57,679 bases of DNA from an uncultured Prevotella sp. (GCA_947302435.1 CAMYVQ010000014.1:1-57679), one strand, 5' to 3'. Shown: positions 9,028-17,559, counted from the stretch's first letter. Made by a program: numbers and translations. The notes: generated from the letters alone by a model not told the origin.

Positions 9028-9480
9028 TTAGTCGTTTAACTTGAAGTTGGCAGAGGTCTGTAATAATGCAATGGCATCTTTCATAATGTCAGCATGGTCG
9101 AAAGCCAATTCAGGTAATGCTGACAACGGGAACCATCCTGCCTTTGCTGCATCGTCCTGACCATGGACTATAACAGGTTTATCAATGATGGCGAGGTATG
9201 CGACTGTGATGGTACGTCCCCTTGGATCACGGTCAACCTTGGAGTATGCGCCTATCTGATGCAAGTCTGATACAACCAGCCCAGTCTCCTCTTCCAGTTC
9301 CCTTATAGCGCATTGTTCCGTGGTCTCATCCATATTCATGAAACCACCGGGGAATGCCCATTGTCCTTTGAATGGGTCGTTCCCTCGTTGAATGAGCAGT
9401 ACCTTCGGTTGCGATTCGTTGGTAATCACAACACAATCAGCAGTAACCGAAGGTTTTGGATATTTATAGGTATACTCCAT
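9028..9480 (-). CDS. NUDIX hydrolase
   Basis: A 150-residue single-domain Nudix protein. The Nudix box GX5EX7REUXEEXGU is complete (GGFMNMDETTEQCAIRELEE then TGL), supplying the metal-binding glutamates. Nudix enzymes cleave nucleoside diphosphates linked to another moiety, such as ADP-ribose or oxidised nucleotides. It starts 3 nt after the stop of an ADP-ribosylglycohydrolase gene, so ADP-ribose is a reasonable substrate (inference): the glycohydrolase would release it and this enzyme would split it to AMP and ribose-5-phosphate. It lacks the winged-helix domain of NrtR regulators and so is probably a plain enzyme. The stop codon lies directly beside the duplicated BspA 3' segment. Confidence 0.9.
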   Translation of the reverse strand: MEYTYKYPKPSVTADCVVITNESQPKVLLIQRGNDPFKGQWAFPGGFMNMDETTEQCAIRELEEETGLVVSDLHQIGAYSKVDRDPRGRTITVAYLAIIDKPVIVHGQDDAAKAGWFPLSALPELAFDHADIMKDAIALLQTSANFKLND

Positions 9481-9483
9481 AGC

Positions 9484-10440
9484 TTACCAATCCTCTCTTG
9501 CTTTCGCACGTTCAACCATCATTTGACGTTTTTTTTCTTTCTCATTGTCAGTCTCAGCTTTCATCTGCTCCCTCTCATCATCATCAAGCATATCCCAAGC
9601 GACATCACTATAAGATTTCTTGAAGTAAGTAGTGTCAATGATATGCTGGTCGTCTCTACCGAACTTGAATTCCCGTAAGACCATCAGCATGTCTTCGGGC
9701 AGACGTTCCTCGACTTCCCATCTGTTGCCAAGCGGCATACCCCAGACGGCTTCAGCGATACTTCCCACGATGGCACCCAATGTGTCAGCATCCGCACCAA
9801 GGCTGACAGCCAGACGTACTGCGTCCACATAGTCGGTGGCCATACTGATAATCTTCAGAGCGACAGGCACTGTGCCTTGGCACGTCTCGTCGAATCGGTT
9901 CAACACCGAAGACTTTGGCATATTGATGTCATACCCCGAGAACTGCACACACTCTTGCAGTATCTCGTCAATATGCATTGGTGCGCTCTGATATGAGTGT
10001 TCGTTGAACTGCAAAGCTCTGAAGATGGCCAGTGCCACTGTCTGCGCTCCCTTGATGCCCTCATCGTGGTTGTGTGTCGGGAGTGCGGTTGCTGCTGCAG
10101 CATCCAACACCTCATCGACAGACTTGTACCAATGGGCAACGGGACTGACACGCATGGCTGCACCATTACCGAATGACCCATACGGCTTCGGGTTGTCACT
10201 GACTACCCACTGGCCGAATCTACCACCATAGCCCCCCATCGGATGACGGTGGCGGTTGCACCAGTCATGCATTGACTCCCCAAAGTCGCGGTCGTGTAGC
10301 AATGCATCTGCTATGGCCACCGTGCAAATTGTATCATCCGTGTAGCCGTTTGCCGGGGAAAGCCACTCAAAGTTATAATCGTTTGTTGGATTGAATTCCC
10401 AACGGCTACCTACAATATCACCTAATATTGCTCCGTACAT
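9484..10440 (-). CDS. ADP-ribosylglycohydrolase (DraG/ARH) family protein
   Basis: A 318-residue cytoplasmic protein of the DraG/ARH fold, which removes ADP-ribose from proteins or small molecules using two Mg ions. Seen: N-terminal GAILGDIVGSRWE, the metal-binding YTDDT near residue 34, and the C-terminal GADADTLGAIVG motif, in the family's order. The C-terminal tail after about residue 280 is rich in Lys, Glu and Gln and looks like an added charged helix. The gene is first in a two-gene unit with the Nudix hydrolase (3-nt gap). Upstream are a near-consensus promoter (10570-10601) and a tandem 32-bp repeat at the start site that could be an operator. The natural substrate is unknown. No ADP-ribosyltransferase is visible nearby. 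Confidence 0.88.
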   Translation of the reverse strand: MYGAILGDIVGSRWEFNPTNDYNFEWLSPANGYTDDTICTVAIADALLHDRDFGESMHDWCNRHRHPMGGYGGRFGQWVVSDNPKPYGSFGNGAAMRVSPVAHWYKSVDEVLDAAAATALPTHNHDEGIKGAQTVALAIFRALQFNEHSYQSAPMHIDEILQECVQFSGYDINMPKSSVLNRFDETCQGTVPVALKIISMATDYVDAVRLAVSLGADADTLGAIVGSIAEAVWGMPLGNRWEVEERLPEDMLMVLREFKFGRDDQHIIDTTYFKKSYSDVAWDMLDDDEREQMKAETDNEKEKKRQMMVERAKAREDW

Positions 10441-10502
10441 AATACTCAGACAATTCTTATAATGTTATCGATTATGTTTCTATTGTTTGCGCCCAACTAT
10501 CA

Positions 10503-10566
10503 CAAGTACTACTTTTGATTTTCCTTTAAAATCGCAAGTACCACTTTTGATTTTCAATCAAAATCG
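10503..10566 (-). repeat. Tandem 32-bp repeat at the start site of the ADP-ribose operon
   Basis: Two adjacent copies (10503-10534 and 10535-10566) share CAAGTAC.ACTTTTGATTTT and end in AAAATCG. The second copy contains a GATTTT...AAAATC inverted repeat. They overlap the predicted transcription start near 10563 and lie inside the leader, a usual position for repressor operators. The binding factor is unknown. Confidence 0.7.
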
Positions 10567-10569
10567 AGT

Positions 10570-10601
10570 GCAAATATACAAAATCATTTCATTCCTCCCA
10601 A
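10570..10601 (-). promoter_or_regulatory. Promoter of the ADP-ribosylglycohydrolase/Nudix operon
   Basis: On the minus strand TTTG (10601-10598) is followed after 20 nt by TATATTTG (10577-10570), matching the Bacteroidota -33/-7 consensus. The leader to the ATG at 10440 is about 120 nt and contains the 32-bp repeats. Confidence 0.75.
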
Positions 10602-10621
10602 ATAGATTACCATCAAAAAAT

Positions 10622-10897
10622 CTATCTGATATAATCCAGGTGGAACGGGAACTGACAGTCTTGACACTCACAGCTGCCATCTTCGTAGACCTTCACATTC
10701 GGACTGCCACATTCAGGACAGTACACATCTTGATAATCGTTACTGTGATAATTTTTCGAATCATAGTAACAATGTTTGTTAGAATGTCTGTAATAGGCAT
10801 GATTACCACCATTACCGATTCTAACTTTCGGAATATCCTCTGCGATTAGAGCTATTACGCAGAAAACTATAGCAGCGATAATGAGAAATGTCACCAT
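10622..10897 (-). CDS. Small membrane protein with C-terminal zinc ribbon
   Basis: A 91-residue protein of unknown function. Residues about 3-18 form one hydrophobic segment (FLIIAAIVFCVIALIA). The middle is rich in His, Tyr and Asn. The C-terminus holds two CxxC knuckles (CPEC and CQDC) spaced like a zinc ribbon, probably facing the cytoplasm. It starts 10 nt after the Pif1-like helicase stop and is probably the last gene of the DUF4251-helicase-zinc ribbon transcript. I do not recognise a named family. Confidence 0.6.
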   Translation of the reverse strand: MVTFLIIAAIVFCVIALIAEDIPKVRIGNGGNHAYYRHSNKHCYYDSKNYHSNDYQDVYCPECGSPNVKVYEDGSCECQDCQFPFHLDYIR

Positions 10898-10907
10898 ATT
10901 CTACCTA

Positions 10908-12932
10908 TTATTCGTTTTCAACAAAGTTTATTCTGAACACCTCCCCATCAGGGTTTCTAAAGACAATTGACTTTTCCGTTTCTTTCACATAGCCGACAAA
11001 GAAGGTGCCATTGTCCGTTTTGTGTACCACACGCCATCCTCTATCATCTTCAGGTTTCTTTACCCACAGGCATCCCTCATTAGCAGACAAACCTTCAGGA
11101 TAGTTACCCAGTTTGATATATTCATCGTTCACTTCCAGATAGTATCCGATAGTTGAGAGTACCACCCTACAAGCGTATGACAGGAAATATTTACTTGTCT
11201 GCTTGAATGGTACGTTGTCAACGAAATACCATTCCGTTTCTTGTGTATCATCATCTTCGTCTTGAGTATTGTCTTCCTCCAAAGAAGCTTCTCTTTTCAT
11301 GTCGGCTACGACCAATTTTATTTCGTCATAAGAAATAGATTCAGGGCATCTTGCCTTGATGGGTGCCAGTTTAAAATCCCCCAACTCATCTATTATACTC
11401 TTTATCAGTCTGACATTCTTTTCAAGAACATAATTCTCCATTGACAATTCGCCACGCTCGACAAAGAAGCATATATGATCGAAGATGGTAGACATTGTCA
11501 TTCTTCGCATCTGCGCTACACCAAAGACCGATATACCCTTCTGTATCAGTTTGAGCGTCTTGGCATACGATTCCGGCACTTTCTCGTTTCTTGAAGATTT
11601 TGTAGACGAATTGATTTTAGGTTGTTCCGGAGCTACCTCAATTCTTGGAGCGGAGTTAAGGTAGTCGACCACCGTTTCATCAATTCCAAGCAGCTTCTTT
11701 TTGATGCGAGATAGTAAAACAATCCCTTCAAGCGAGCGGCATCTGCTCAGTGCTACATACACTTGGCCAGGAGCGAAGGCCCGCCCAGCGTCTATCACCA
11801 CCTTGTCAAATGTTAGTCCTTGACTCTTATGAATGGTGATAGCCCAGGCCAGTTTCAGAGGAAATTGAATGAAAGACCCAAGCGTTTCAATCTCCATTTC
11901 CTTTGTTTTCTTGTTTATATAGTACTTCTGATAGTCCCATCTTTGCCTCTCGACGTGGATCAGTTTCTTGTCATCACCTCTCACCACGATACAGTCATCA
12001 TAGAGGTCTTCAACAGTACCGAGTTTACCATTGTAATACTCGTTTTCTTTGTTATCGTTCTTGACGAACATAACCCTTGCCCCTCTTTTCAAACAAAGCC
12101 TATAGTTCGTAGGATTGTCGTCTCTTGGATAAAAGCCTTCAATATAAGCCTTGTATTCAACTTCCTTCTCCCAAGTTATGGCTTCAAGTTCTGCATTATT
12201 GCGATGCTCTGCCATCCATTTATGCGTAGTCAGCGTAATATAACCGTTGGGATTGGGGTATTCAAAGTCGGGCTTATAAAGTGATAACAGCCTTCTTTCT
12301 TCATCGGGCGGCAATAGTCCTTCCCTAATCTGATTAAGCATATTTACAAACAACGGATTTGTTTGCCTGTAAACGTGCTTCAGTTCAAGAACGGGGCAGT
12401 TCCATTTCTTCATCACCAAGCTGCTGAAGAAATACATTGACTGATAAATGGGCGAAAGTTTCTCCAGATCGTCCTCTTTCGCAACGGGCATAAGCTGATA
12501 GAGGTCACCAAAAAGAATCACCTGAAGGCCACCAAAAGGAAGCTCGCTCTTTCTGTAATGTCTCAGAATATCATCAACCGCATCAAGCACATCACATCGG
12601 ACCATGCTCACTTCGTCAATAATGAGGGCGTCGAGCGAAAGAATCACCTTTTTCTCTTCCTCTTTCAGGCTATATAGCTCCTTGTTTTTAACTTTGGGAA
12701 CGTATGGACTGAGCGGAATTCTCAACAAGGAATGCAAAGTGACACCTCCGGCATTGTTCGCCGCAACACCAGTAGATGCGGTGACAGCCACTTTCTTATT
12801 CATTGATCTTAGTGTGACTACAGCTTCTTTTAGCAGAGTCGTTTTACCCGTCCCTGCTTTGCCAGTTATAAAGAAGCTTTCGCCTTTCTTTATAAGTTCT
12901 ATTGCCTTTTTCCCTGTTTCGTCCAGTATCAT
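10908..12932 (-). CDS. Pif1/RecD-like superfamily 1 DNA helicase
   Basis: A 674-residue ATP-dependent helicase, expected to unwind DNA 5' to 3'. Seen: Walker A GKAGTGKT (24-31), Walker B LIIDEVSM, a later IHKSQGLTFDKVVID motif and the VYVALSRC motif VI, as in Pif1-like helicases. The next about 90 residues contain a segment resembling the HTH_40 helix-turn-helix (LKLIQKGISVFGVAQMRRMT). The last about 80 residues form a separate beta-rich region (GWRVVHKTDNGTFFVG) that I cannot assign. It lies 13 nt downstream of a DUF4251 lipoprotein gene and is probably co-transcribed. Pif1 helicases serve replication or recombination; some in Bacteroidales sit in variable islands. The neighbours here do not settle its role. 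Confidence 0.88.
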   Translation of the reverse strand: MILDETGKKAIELIKKGESFFITGKAGTGKTTLLKEAVVTLRSMNKKVAVTASTGVAANNAGGVTLHSLLRIPLSPYVPKVKNKELYSLKEEEKKVILSLDALIIDEVSMVRCDVLDAVDDILRHYRKSELPFGGLQVILFGDLYQLMPVAKEDDLEKLSPIYQSMYFFSSLVMKKWNCPVLELKHVYRQTNPLFVNMLNQIREGLLPPDEERRLLSLYKPDFEYPNPNGYITLTTHKWMAEHRNNAELEAITWEKEVEYKAYIEGFYPRDDNPTNYRLCLKRGARVMFVKNDNKENEYYNGKLGTVEDLYDDCIVVRGDDKKLIHVERQRWDYQKYYINKKTKEMEIETLGSFIQFPLKLAWAITIHKSQGLTFDKVVIDAGRAFAPGQVYVALSRCRSLEGIVLLSRIKKKLLGIDETVVDYLNSAPRIEVAPEQPKINSSTKSSRNEKVPESYAKTLKLIQKGISVFGVAQMRRMTMSTIFDHICFFVERGELSMENYVLEKNVRLIKSIIDELGDFKLAPIKARCPESISYDEIKLVVADMKREASLEEDNTQDEDDDTQETEWYFVDNVPFKQTSKYFLSYACRVVLSTIGYYLEVNDEYIKLGNYPEGLSANEGCLWVKKPEDDRGWRVVHKTDNGTFFVGYVKETEKSIVFRNPDGEVFRINFVENE

Positions 12933-12945
12933 AGTTTCGTTCTTT

Positions 12946-13455
12946 TCATTTCAAGGGTATGAAGTCACCATCGAAGCTGATGGGGTCTCTATGTTGGGAG
13001 CGCACGTGAATGTACGCCTTGCCCGAATCATACAGCTCAATCACGTAGTTATAGGTGTCCTCATCCGTCTTTATGTCAATCTCTATGCGAGACAGGTCTT
13101 TTTTCGGCTGAGTCACCTTCATGTTCTTGGCTTTTTTCCCAAAGTTCAGCCCTTGTGACGTTGATATCATCGGGGATAGATAAGCCTGGCCCAGATACGG
13201 TAGGTAGCTTATGACGGAATCACCTTTCAGTTCTAAGAAGAAGTCGGGCGTGACTGTCTGTGAGCCATACCGCATAGTATTCATCGACGTAATATCAATA
13301 TGCATCTGCTTCGTGGCCACTGCTTCTGTTACCGATTTCTTCATCTGCTCTTTCCGTTCTGTACGTTCCTGTAGAGTTGCACAGCTCACAAATGTCAAAA
13401 CAAAGTATAGTAATATGAGGAGATTCTTATTCATTGTTATGTGATTATTATTCAC
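12946..13455 (-). CDS. DUF4251 domain lipoprotein
   Basis: A protein of up to 169 residues. A second Met at residue 8 (position 13434) begins a cleaner signal peptide (MNKNLLILLYFVLTFVSC) and may be the true start. The FVSC lipobox predicts a lipoprotein. The rest fits DUF4251, a Bacteroidales family of unknown function: an N-terminal 'MHIDITSMNTMRYGSQTV', a 'LPYLGQAY' segment and a C-terminal beta-rich half ending in PISFDGDFIPL. It is the first gene of a likely three-gene unit with the helicase. A TAACTTTG -7 box is at 13547-13554. Its link to a helicase is unexplained. Confidence 0.8.
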   Translation of the reverse strand: MNNNHITMNKNLLILLYFVLTFVSCATLQERTERKEQMKKSVTEAVATKQMHIDITSMNTMRYGSQTVTPDFFLELKGDSVISYLPYLGQAYLSPMISTSQGLNFGKKAKNMKVTQPKKDLSRIEIDIKTDEDTYNYVIELYDSGKAYIHVRSQHRDPISFDGDFIPLK

Positions 13456-13546
13456 ATTGTCAGATATCTATATTTTTGGCTTTTAGCCTTATTAGTCTTT
13501 GTCGAGTAGCAGCAATGAACAAAGTCATATACCGCACAACTGGCAA

Positions 13547-13554
13547 CAAAGTTA
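13547..13554 (-). promoter_or_regulatory. Candidate -7 box (TAACTTTG) for the DUF4251/helicase unit
   Basis: CAAAGTTA on the plus strand reads TAACTTTG on the minus strand. No clear -33 TTTG was seen. The leader to the DUF4251 start is about 85-105 nt. Confidence 0.4.
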
Positions 13555-13610
13555 GGCAATTCTTGGGAAATAATACATTATTTTTATTTTTTTAATAATG
13601 CAACTGAGCC

Positions 13611-13779
13611 GTTTGATGTCTATACCCTCGGTGGCAGAAAAGTACGCCATCAGGTGACCGATGTTGACGGTCTGCCCAAGGGTGTGTGTATATTGTGGAG
13701 GGCCAGAAGGTCGTGGTCAGATAAACGAAGCATCACCTTCCTGAGGAGGAACAATAAGACGAAATACCAATTTTCAAAT
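13611..13779 (+). pseudogene. Frameshifted remnant of a BspA-like gene 3' end
   Basis: The segment repeats the C-terminal sorting-signal codons and 3' flank of the BspA-like gene (8861-9025) at high identity. A 2-base insertion (GGTGTGTGTATATTGTG against GGCGTGTATATTGTG) breaks the frame. There is no matching gene body upstream: the preceding 150 bases are AT-rich and belong to the DUF4251 upstream region. It is either the scar of a deleted tandem BspA paralogue or one arm of the event that placed the 9.0-13.6 kb block here. Confidence 0.85.
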
Positions 13780-13789
13780 TGAACTACCC

Positions 13790-13848
13790 CTTTTCCGCAA
13801 ATTTCCCATTAAAAAGAAGGGGAGTTTGCGGAAAAGTTTGTACATTTG
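13790..13848 (+). promoter_or_regulatory. Perfect 12-bp inverted repeat beside the -7 box of the MNT gene
   Basis: CTTTTCCGCAAA (13790-13801) and TTTGCGGAAAAG (13825-13836) are exact reverse complements, 23 nt apart. The right arm ends 4 nt before the -7 box TACATTTG (13841-13848). The element is upstream of the expected start and so is not a terminator; a dyad operator is the natural reading. Many toxin-antitoxin loci are autoregulated this way. Confidence 0.6.
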
Positions 13849-13871
13849 CAGCGAGATATAGTAATTTATTT

Positions 13872-14165
13872 ATGTTGGTATTACAAGACTGCATCGAAAC
13901 GCTTTCATCATTCAAACAAAAATTTGGTGAGAAGTTTGGCATCCAGAGATTAGGAATCTTTGGATCAGTAGCCCGTCAGGAAAACACGGCAGATAGTGAT
14001 ATCGACATCGTAGTAGAAATAGAGAAGCCGACACTGGCTGGCATGTATGAATTACGCGAAACATTCAAGGTCATTTTCGGATGCGATGTAGACCTTGTGA
14101 GATACCGTGACACATTGCGTCCGCTTTTCAAGTCAAATATCCAGCGCGACGTAATTTATGTATAG
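13872..14165 (+). CDS. MNT-type nucleotidyltransferase (MntA-like antitoxin)
   Basis: A 97-residue minimal nucleotidyltransferase. The start at 13872 is preferred because the open frame upstream (to 13779) crosses the promoter. The family motif GSxAR...DxD is intact (GSVARQENTADSDIDIVVE), with a third acidic strand at DVDLV. In MntA/HepT systems this protein is the antitoxin, which adenylylates its HEPN RNase partner. The partner reading frame starts inside this gene (8-nt overlap at 14158) but is cut to 44 codons, so the system is probably no longer an active toxin-antitoxin pair. A perfect inverted repeat at the promoter may be its operator. Confidence 0.85.
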   Translation: MLVLQDCIETLSSFKQKFGEKFGIQRLGIFGSVARQENTADSDIDIVVEIEKPTLAGMYELRETFKVIFGCDVDLVRYRDTLRPLFKSNIQRDVIYV

Positions 14166-14292
14166 CAACCAGTTCACCATTCACGACCGACTTGAAGAAA
14201 TATTGGAGTCGATAGACCTTATTCAAGAATGGAGTAAGGATCGAACGTGTGTCGATGACTATATAAATAAATTCCGTGCCAACTACAAATAG
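14158..14292 (+). pseudogene. Truncated HEPN (HepT-like) toxin remnant, 44 codons
   Basis: An ATG overlapping the end of the MNT gene by 8 nt opens a 44-residue frame. Its sequence (RLEEILESIDLIQEW.....DDY) resembles the first helix region of HepT/DUF86 proteins, which run to about 110-140 residues. The catalytic RX4-6H motif would lie further on and is missing. The overlap is the arrangement expected of an MNT-HEPN operon. The frame ends at a natural-looking stop inside a terminator-like hairpin (14270-14305). It may be a decayed toxin or, less likely, a retained small protein. Confidence 0.6.
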
Positions 14293-14305
14293 CGGACACG
14301 GAATT
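14270..14305. terminator. Bidirectional terminator between the HEPN remnant and clpB
   Basis: AATTCCGTG (14270-14278) pairs with CACGGAATT (14297-14305), followed by GTTTTG on the plus strand and a TTTATT-rich run on the minus strand. It lies between convergent genes. The 18-nt loop is long for an intrinsic terminator. Confidence 0.5.
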
Positions 14306-14333
14306 GTTTTGATGAATTGTTTCTCCACGCACT

Positions 14334-16877
14334 TTAGCTATTCCTGAACACCAGACCATCGCCAAATTCGTCGATGATGATGGGCTTCGTGCGGTCGATC
14401 TCGTCGGCCAACAGCTTCTTTGACAGGTCGTTGAGGACGTACTGCTGGATGGCACGCTTCACGGGACGAGCACCAAAGTCGGGGTCGTAGCCTTCGCGAG
14501 CCAGCCACTTCACGGCGTGATCGGTGGCTTCGAGATGGAAGCCCTGCGGCTCCAACATCTGCTGCACACGGCGCAACTGTAGACGCACTACCTGTGCAAT
14601 CTCGTCTTCCGTCAGCTGCTGGAAGGTGATAATCTCATCGATACGGTTCAGGAATTCGGGACGCATGGTGAGGCGCAGCTGGTCGCGCGTGGCGTTCGAG
14701 GTCATGATGATGATGGTGTTCTTGAAGTCAGCTGTGCGGCCCTTGTTGTCGGTCAGCCGACCGTCGTCGAGCACCTGCAAAAGGATGTTGAACACATCAG
14801 GGTGCGCTTTCTCAATTTCGTCGAAAAGGACGACTGAGTAGGGTTTGCGTCGCACGGCCTCGGTCAGCTGTCCGCCCTCGTCGTAGCCCACATAGCCCGG
14901 AGGGGCACCGATGAGTCGGCTCACGGTGTGCTTCTCCTGATACTCCGACATGTCGATACGGGTCATCATCGTCTCATCATTGAAGAGGTATTCAGCCAGT
15001 GCCTTGGCCAGTTCCGTCTTACCCACGCCCGTGGTGCCCAAGAAGATGAACGAGGCAATGGGTCGCTTCGGATCCTGTAAACCAGCACGACTGCGACGCA
15101 CGGCATCCGAGACAGCAGTGATGGCCTCATTCTGTCCAATGACACGACGGTGCAGTTCCTCCTCCAAATGGAGCAGCTTTTCGCGCTCACTCTGCATCAT
15201 GCGGGTCACGGGGATGCCCGTCCATCGGGAAACGACCTCGGCGATGTCGTCGGCAGTGACCTCCTCGCGGACAAGGCGAAGCCCCCCTCCTGTCGATGAC
15301 AAACCGTCCAGCTGTGCCTGAATGGCCTTGATGTCGTCATCGAGGGCTTTCAGTTTTGAGTATCGGATTTCGGCCACGCGACCGTAGTCGCCTTCGCGCT
15401 CGGCACGCTCAGCCTCCAATCGCAGGTTCTCCATCTCCTGCTTGTCCTGCTGAATCTTGTTGATGAGCTGGCGTTCACCCTCCCATTTGGCACGGAACTG
15501 GGACTCCTGTTCTTTTAACTCAGCAATCTCCTTGTCGAGCTGAGAGAGTTTTTCAGAGGCAGGGGAACCACTTCCCACAGGACTGGTTTCGCGCTTGATG
15601 CTCTCACGCTCAATCTCAAGCTGAGCCAAGCGGCGCGTGATCTCGTCGAGTTCCTCAGGCACCGAGTCACGCTCCATGCGCAACTTGGCGGCAGCCTCAT
15701 CCATCAGGTCGATGGCCTTATCAGGGAGGAAACGCTCCGAGATATACCGCTCAGAGAGCTGCACGGCGGCGATACAGGCATCATCCTGAATACGCACCTT
15801 GTGGTGGTTCTCATAGCGTTCCTTCAGGCCTCTTAATATAGAGATGGCTGAAAGTTCGTCGGGCTCGTCGACCATCACGGTCTGGAAGCGGCGTTCCAGT
15901 GCCTTGTCCTTCTCGAAGTACTTCTGGTATTCATTCAACGTGGTGGCACCGATGGCCCTCAGTTCGCCACGGGCCAATGCCGGCTTCAGGATGTTCGCGG
16001 CATCCATGGCGCCCTCGCCACCGCCAGCTCCCACCAGTGTGTGAATCTCATCGATGAAGAGGATGATGCGGCCTTCGCTCTGCGTCACCTCATTGATGAC
16101 ACTCTTCAGTCGCTCCTCGAACTCACCTTTATATTTGGCACCGGCAACCAATGCGCCCATATCGAGCGAGAAGAGTTGCTTGTCCTTCAGGTTCTCAGGC
16201 ACGTCGCCACGCACGATACGTCCGGCCAGACCTTCCACAATGGCAGTCTTACCCGTACCCGGCTCACCTATCAGGATTGGGTTGTTCTTCGTGCGGCGCG
16301 AGAGAATCTGCAACACACGGCGAATCTCGTCGTCACGACCGATGACGGGATCGAGCTTCCCCTGACGGGCAAGGTCTACCAGATTCTTGGCATATTTCTC
16401 CAACGACTGGTAGTTGTCGTCGGCACTCTGCGACTGCACCTTCTGTCCGCGGCGCAGTTCCAGGATGGCCTGCCGCATGTCTTTCTCCGTGGCTCCGGCA
16501 TCCTTCAAGATGCGGCTCACGGTGCTGCTGACCACGAGCAGCGCCAACAGGATCGGCTCACACGAAACATATTCGTCGCCCATCTCCTTCGACAGGTCTT
16601 CAGCCTTCATGAGCACCTTGTTGGTATCGCTGCTCAGGTAAGGCTCCCCACCCTGCACACGGGCCAGATGCTGCACCTCCTGACGGGCCAGCATCTCTAT
16701 CTGCTGGGCGTTCATGCCCACTTTCTGGAAGATGTACGTGGTCACGTCCTTGGCCTTGTCCATCATCCCCAAGAGCAGGTGTACGGGCTCAATCATCTGC
16801 TGACCGCCCCGCTGTGCCGTCTGCACGGCAGCCTGCACCACCTCTTGCGCTTTGATTGTAAACTTTTCCAATGTCAT
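14334..16877 (-). CDS. clpB: ATP-dependent protein disaggregase ClpB
   Basis: An 847-residue AAA+ chaperone that pulls polypeptides out of heat-induced aggregates together with the DnaK system in the cytoplasm. Seen in order: N-terminal Clp_N repeat region (about 1-145); first AAA module with Walker [10 protein letters not shown] and Walker [14 protein letters not shown]; the coiled-coil middle domain (about residues 400-520), which separates ClpB from ClpA/ClpC; second AAA module with GTTGVGKTE and [13 protein letters not shown]; and the ClpB C-terminal domain with RPVKRAIQQ. Length is close to the usual about 860. A strong Shine-Dalgarno-like AAAGGAG precedes the ATG, unusual in this phylum. 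No CIRCE-type operator was seen upstream. Confidence 0.97.
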   Translation of the reverse strand: MTLEKFTIKAQEVVQAAVQTAQRGGQQMIEPVHLLLGMMDKAKDVTTYIFQKVGMNAQQIEMLARQEVQHLARVQGGEPYLSSDTNKVLMKAEDLSKEMGDEYVSCEPILLALLVVSSTVSRILKDAGATEKDMRQAILELRRGQKVQSQSADDNYQSLEKYAKNLVDLARQGKLDPVIGRDDEIRRVLQILSRRTKNNPILIGEPGTGKTAIVEGLAGRIVRGDVPENLKDKQLFSLDMGALVAGAKYKGEFEERLKSVINEVTQSEGRIILFIDEIHTLVGAGGGEGAMDAANILKPALARGELRAIGATTLNEYQKYFEKDKALERRFQTVMVDEPDELSAISILRGLKERYENHHKVRIQDDACIAAVQLSERYISERFLPDKAIDLMDEAAAKLRMERDSVPEELDEITRRLAQLEIERESIKRETSPVGSGSPASEKLSQLDKEIAELKEQESQFRAKWEGERQLINKIQQDKQEMENLRLEAERAEREGDYGRVAEIRYSKLKALDDDIKAIQAQLDGLSSTGGGLRLVREEVTADDIAEVVSRWTGIPVTRMMQSEREKLLHLEEELHRRVIGQNEAITAVSDAVRRSRAGLQDPKRPIASFIFLGTTGVGKTELAKALAEYLFNDETMMTRIDMSEYQEKHTVSRLIGAPPGYVGYDEGGQLTEAVRRKPYSVVLFDEIEKAHPDVFNILLQVLDDGRLTDNKGRTADFKNTIIIMTSNATRDQLRLTMRPEFLNRIDEIITFQQLTEDEIAQVVRLQLRRVQQMLEPQGFHLEATDHAVKWLAREGYDPDFGARPVKRAIQQYVLNDLSKKLLADEIDRTKPIIIDEFGDGLVFRNS

Positions 16878-17551
16878 AATCGTCTCCTTTCTTTTTTATT
16901 CATTTTGTCAATGGGGCTTCAAAAAGCATGCCCTATAGAGAGAATGAGACAAAACGTCACGAAAAACAGACAAAATGACAGATATATAAAATCAAAATGT
17001 CAAGATAATTCATGTAAAAGAATGTCCATCGGAAGGTGTCAGCCAGAGAAAAAAATCACCCCTTTTTCCACAATACTATTCCATTTTGCACTCTTTTCGG
17101 CACACAGACAAGCGTGTAAAAAGGCTTTTCAACTGCCATTCATGATGAATGGCATCGCCGTGGTGCGCCTAAAACGGTGAAAGCGAAATCCTTTATGACG
17201 ACTGTAAAGTGGAATCACGCTGGAATTAAAGTCAAATCACCCTGTCATCAGACTTTACCCTCCGTGTCATTCAACATCAACGAAGATACGGCTCCATACA
17301 GCTTGAAGTGAGAAACAACATTAACAACGACACAAAACAATAGGAACGACAAGAAAAAGCCCTGAAAACGGACAGGGCCGTCACGTAGAGCATCCACATT
17401 TCGCCCACAGCGAGCAAGAAGCTGTTTCGTGGATTCCAAACGAGTTGTATGAGCAGTACTTGTCAAGATAATTCATGCGTGAAGTGTTTTCCACTCTCAT
17501 AAAAAAACTTAATTTTTGTTTTCCAATACTTAAAACACACCATAATTTATA
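16878..17551. other. Long intergenic region between clpB and the giant surface protein gene
   Basis: About 670 nt without a convincing gene. The clpB leader and promoter must lie at the left end, but no clean TAnnTTTG was found there. A 72-codon minus-strand frame (17248-17466) has one hydrophobic stretch and no recognisable family; I do not call it. The exact 17-mer TGTCAAGATAATTCATG occurs at 16999-17015 and 17461-17477 and brackets most of the region, as if about 445 bp had been inserted or duplicated. Confidence 0.5.
16999..17477 (+). repeat. Exact 17-bp direct repeat, 462 bp apart
   Basis: TGTCAAGATAATTCATG at 16999-17015 recurs exactly at 17461-17477. Flanking bases differ. The enclosed sequence shows no transposase and no clear terminal inverted repeats. 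Confidence 0.8.
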
Positions 17552-17559
17552 TATCTTTG
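17552..17559 (+). promoter_or_regulatory. -7 box (TATCTTTG) of the giant-protein operon
   Basis: TATCTTTG matches TAnnTTTG; no -33 TTTG lies at the right distance. The predicted leader before the ATG at 17625 is about 60 nt. Confidence 0.55.

Noticed and set aside
10503..10566. CRISPR-like pair of repeats
   Set aside because: Two adjacent copies with no spacer, located at a promoter start site; an operator is more likely.
9028..13610. Transposon or integrative element
   Set aside because: No transposase, integrase or terminal inverted repeat was found. Only the direct repeat of the BspA 3' end supports mobility, so it is listed as a finding and not as a mobile element.
16041..17180. 379-codon plus-strand frame opposite clpB
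   Set aside because: Most of it is the complement of conserved clpB codons, and its composition is typical of a shadow frame.
17248..17466. 72-codon minus-strand frame in the clpB/giant-gene gap
   Set aside because: One hydrophobic stretch only, with no promoter, no neighbour logic and no recognised family. Too weak to call.
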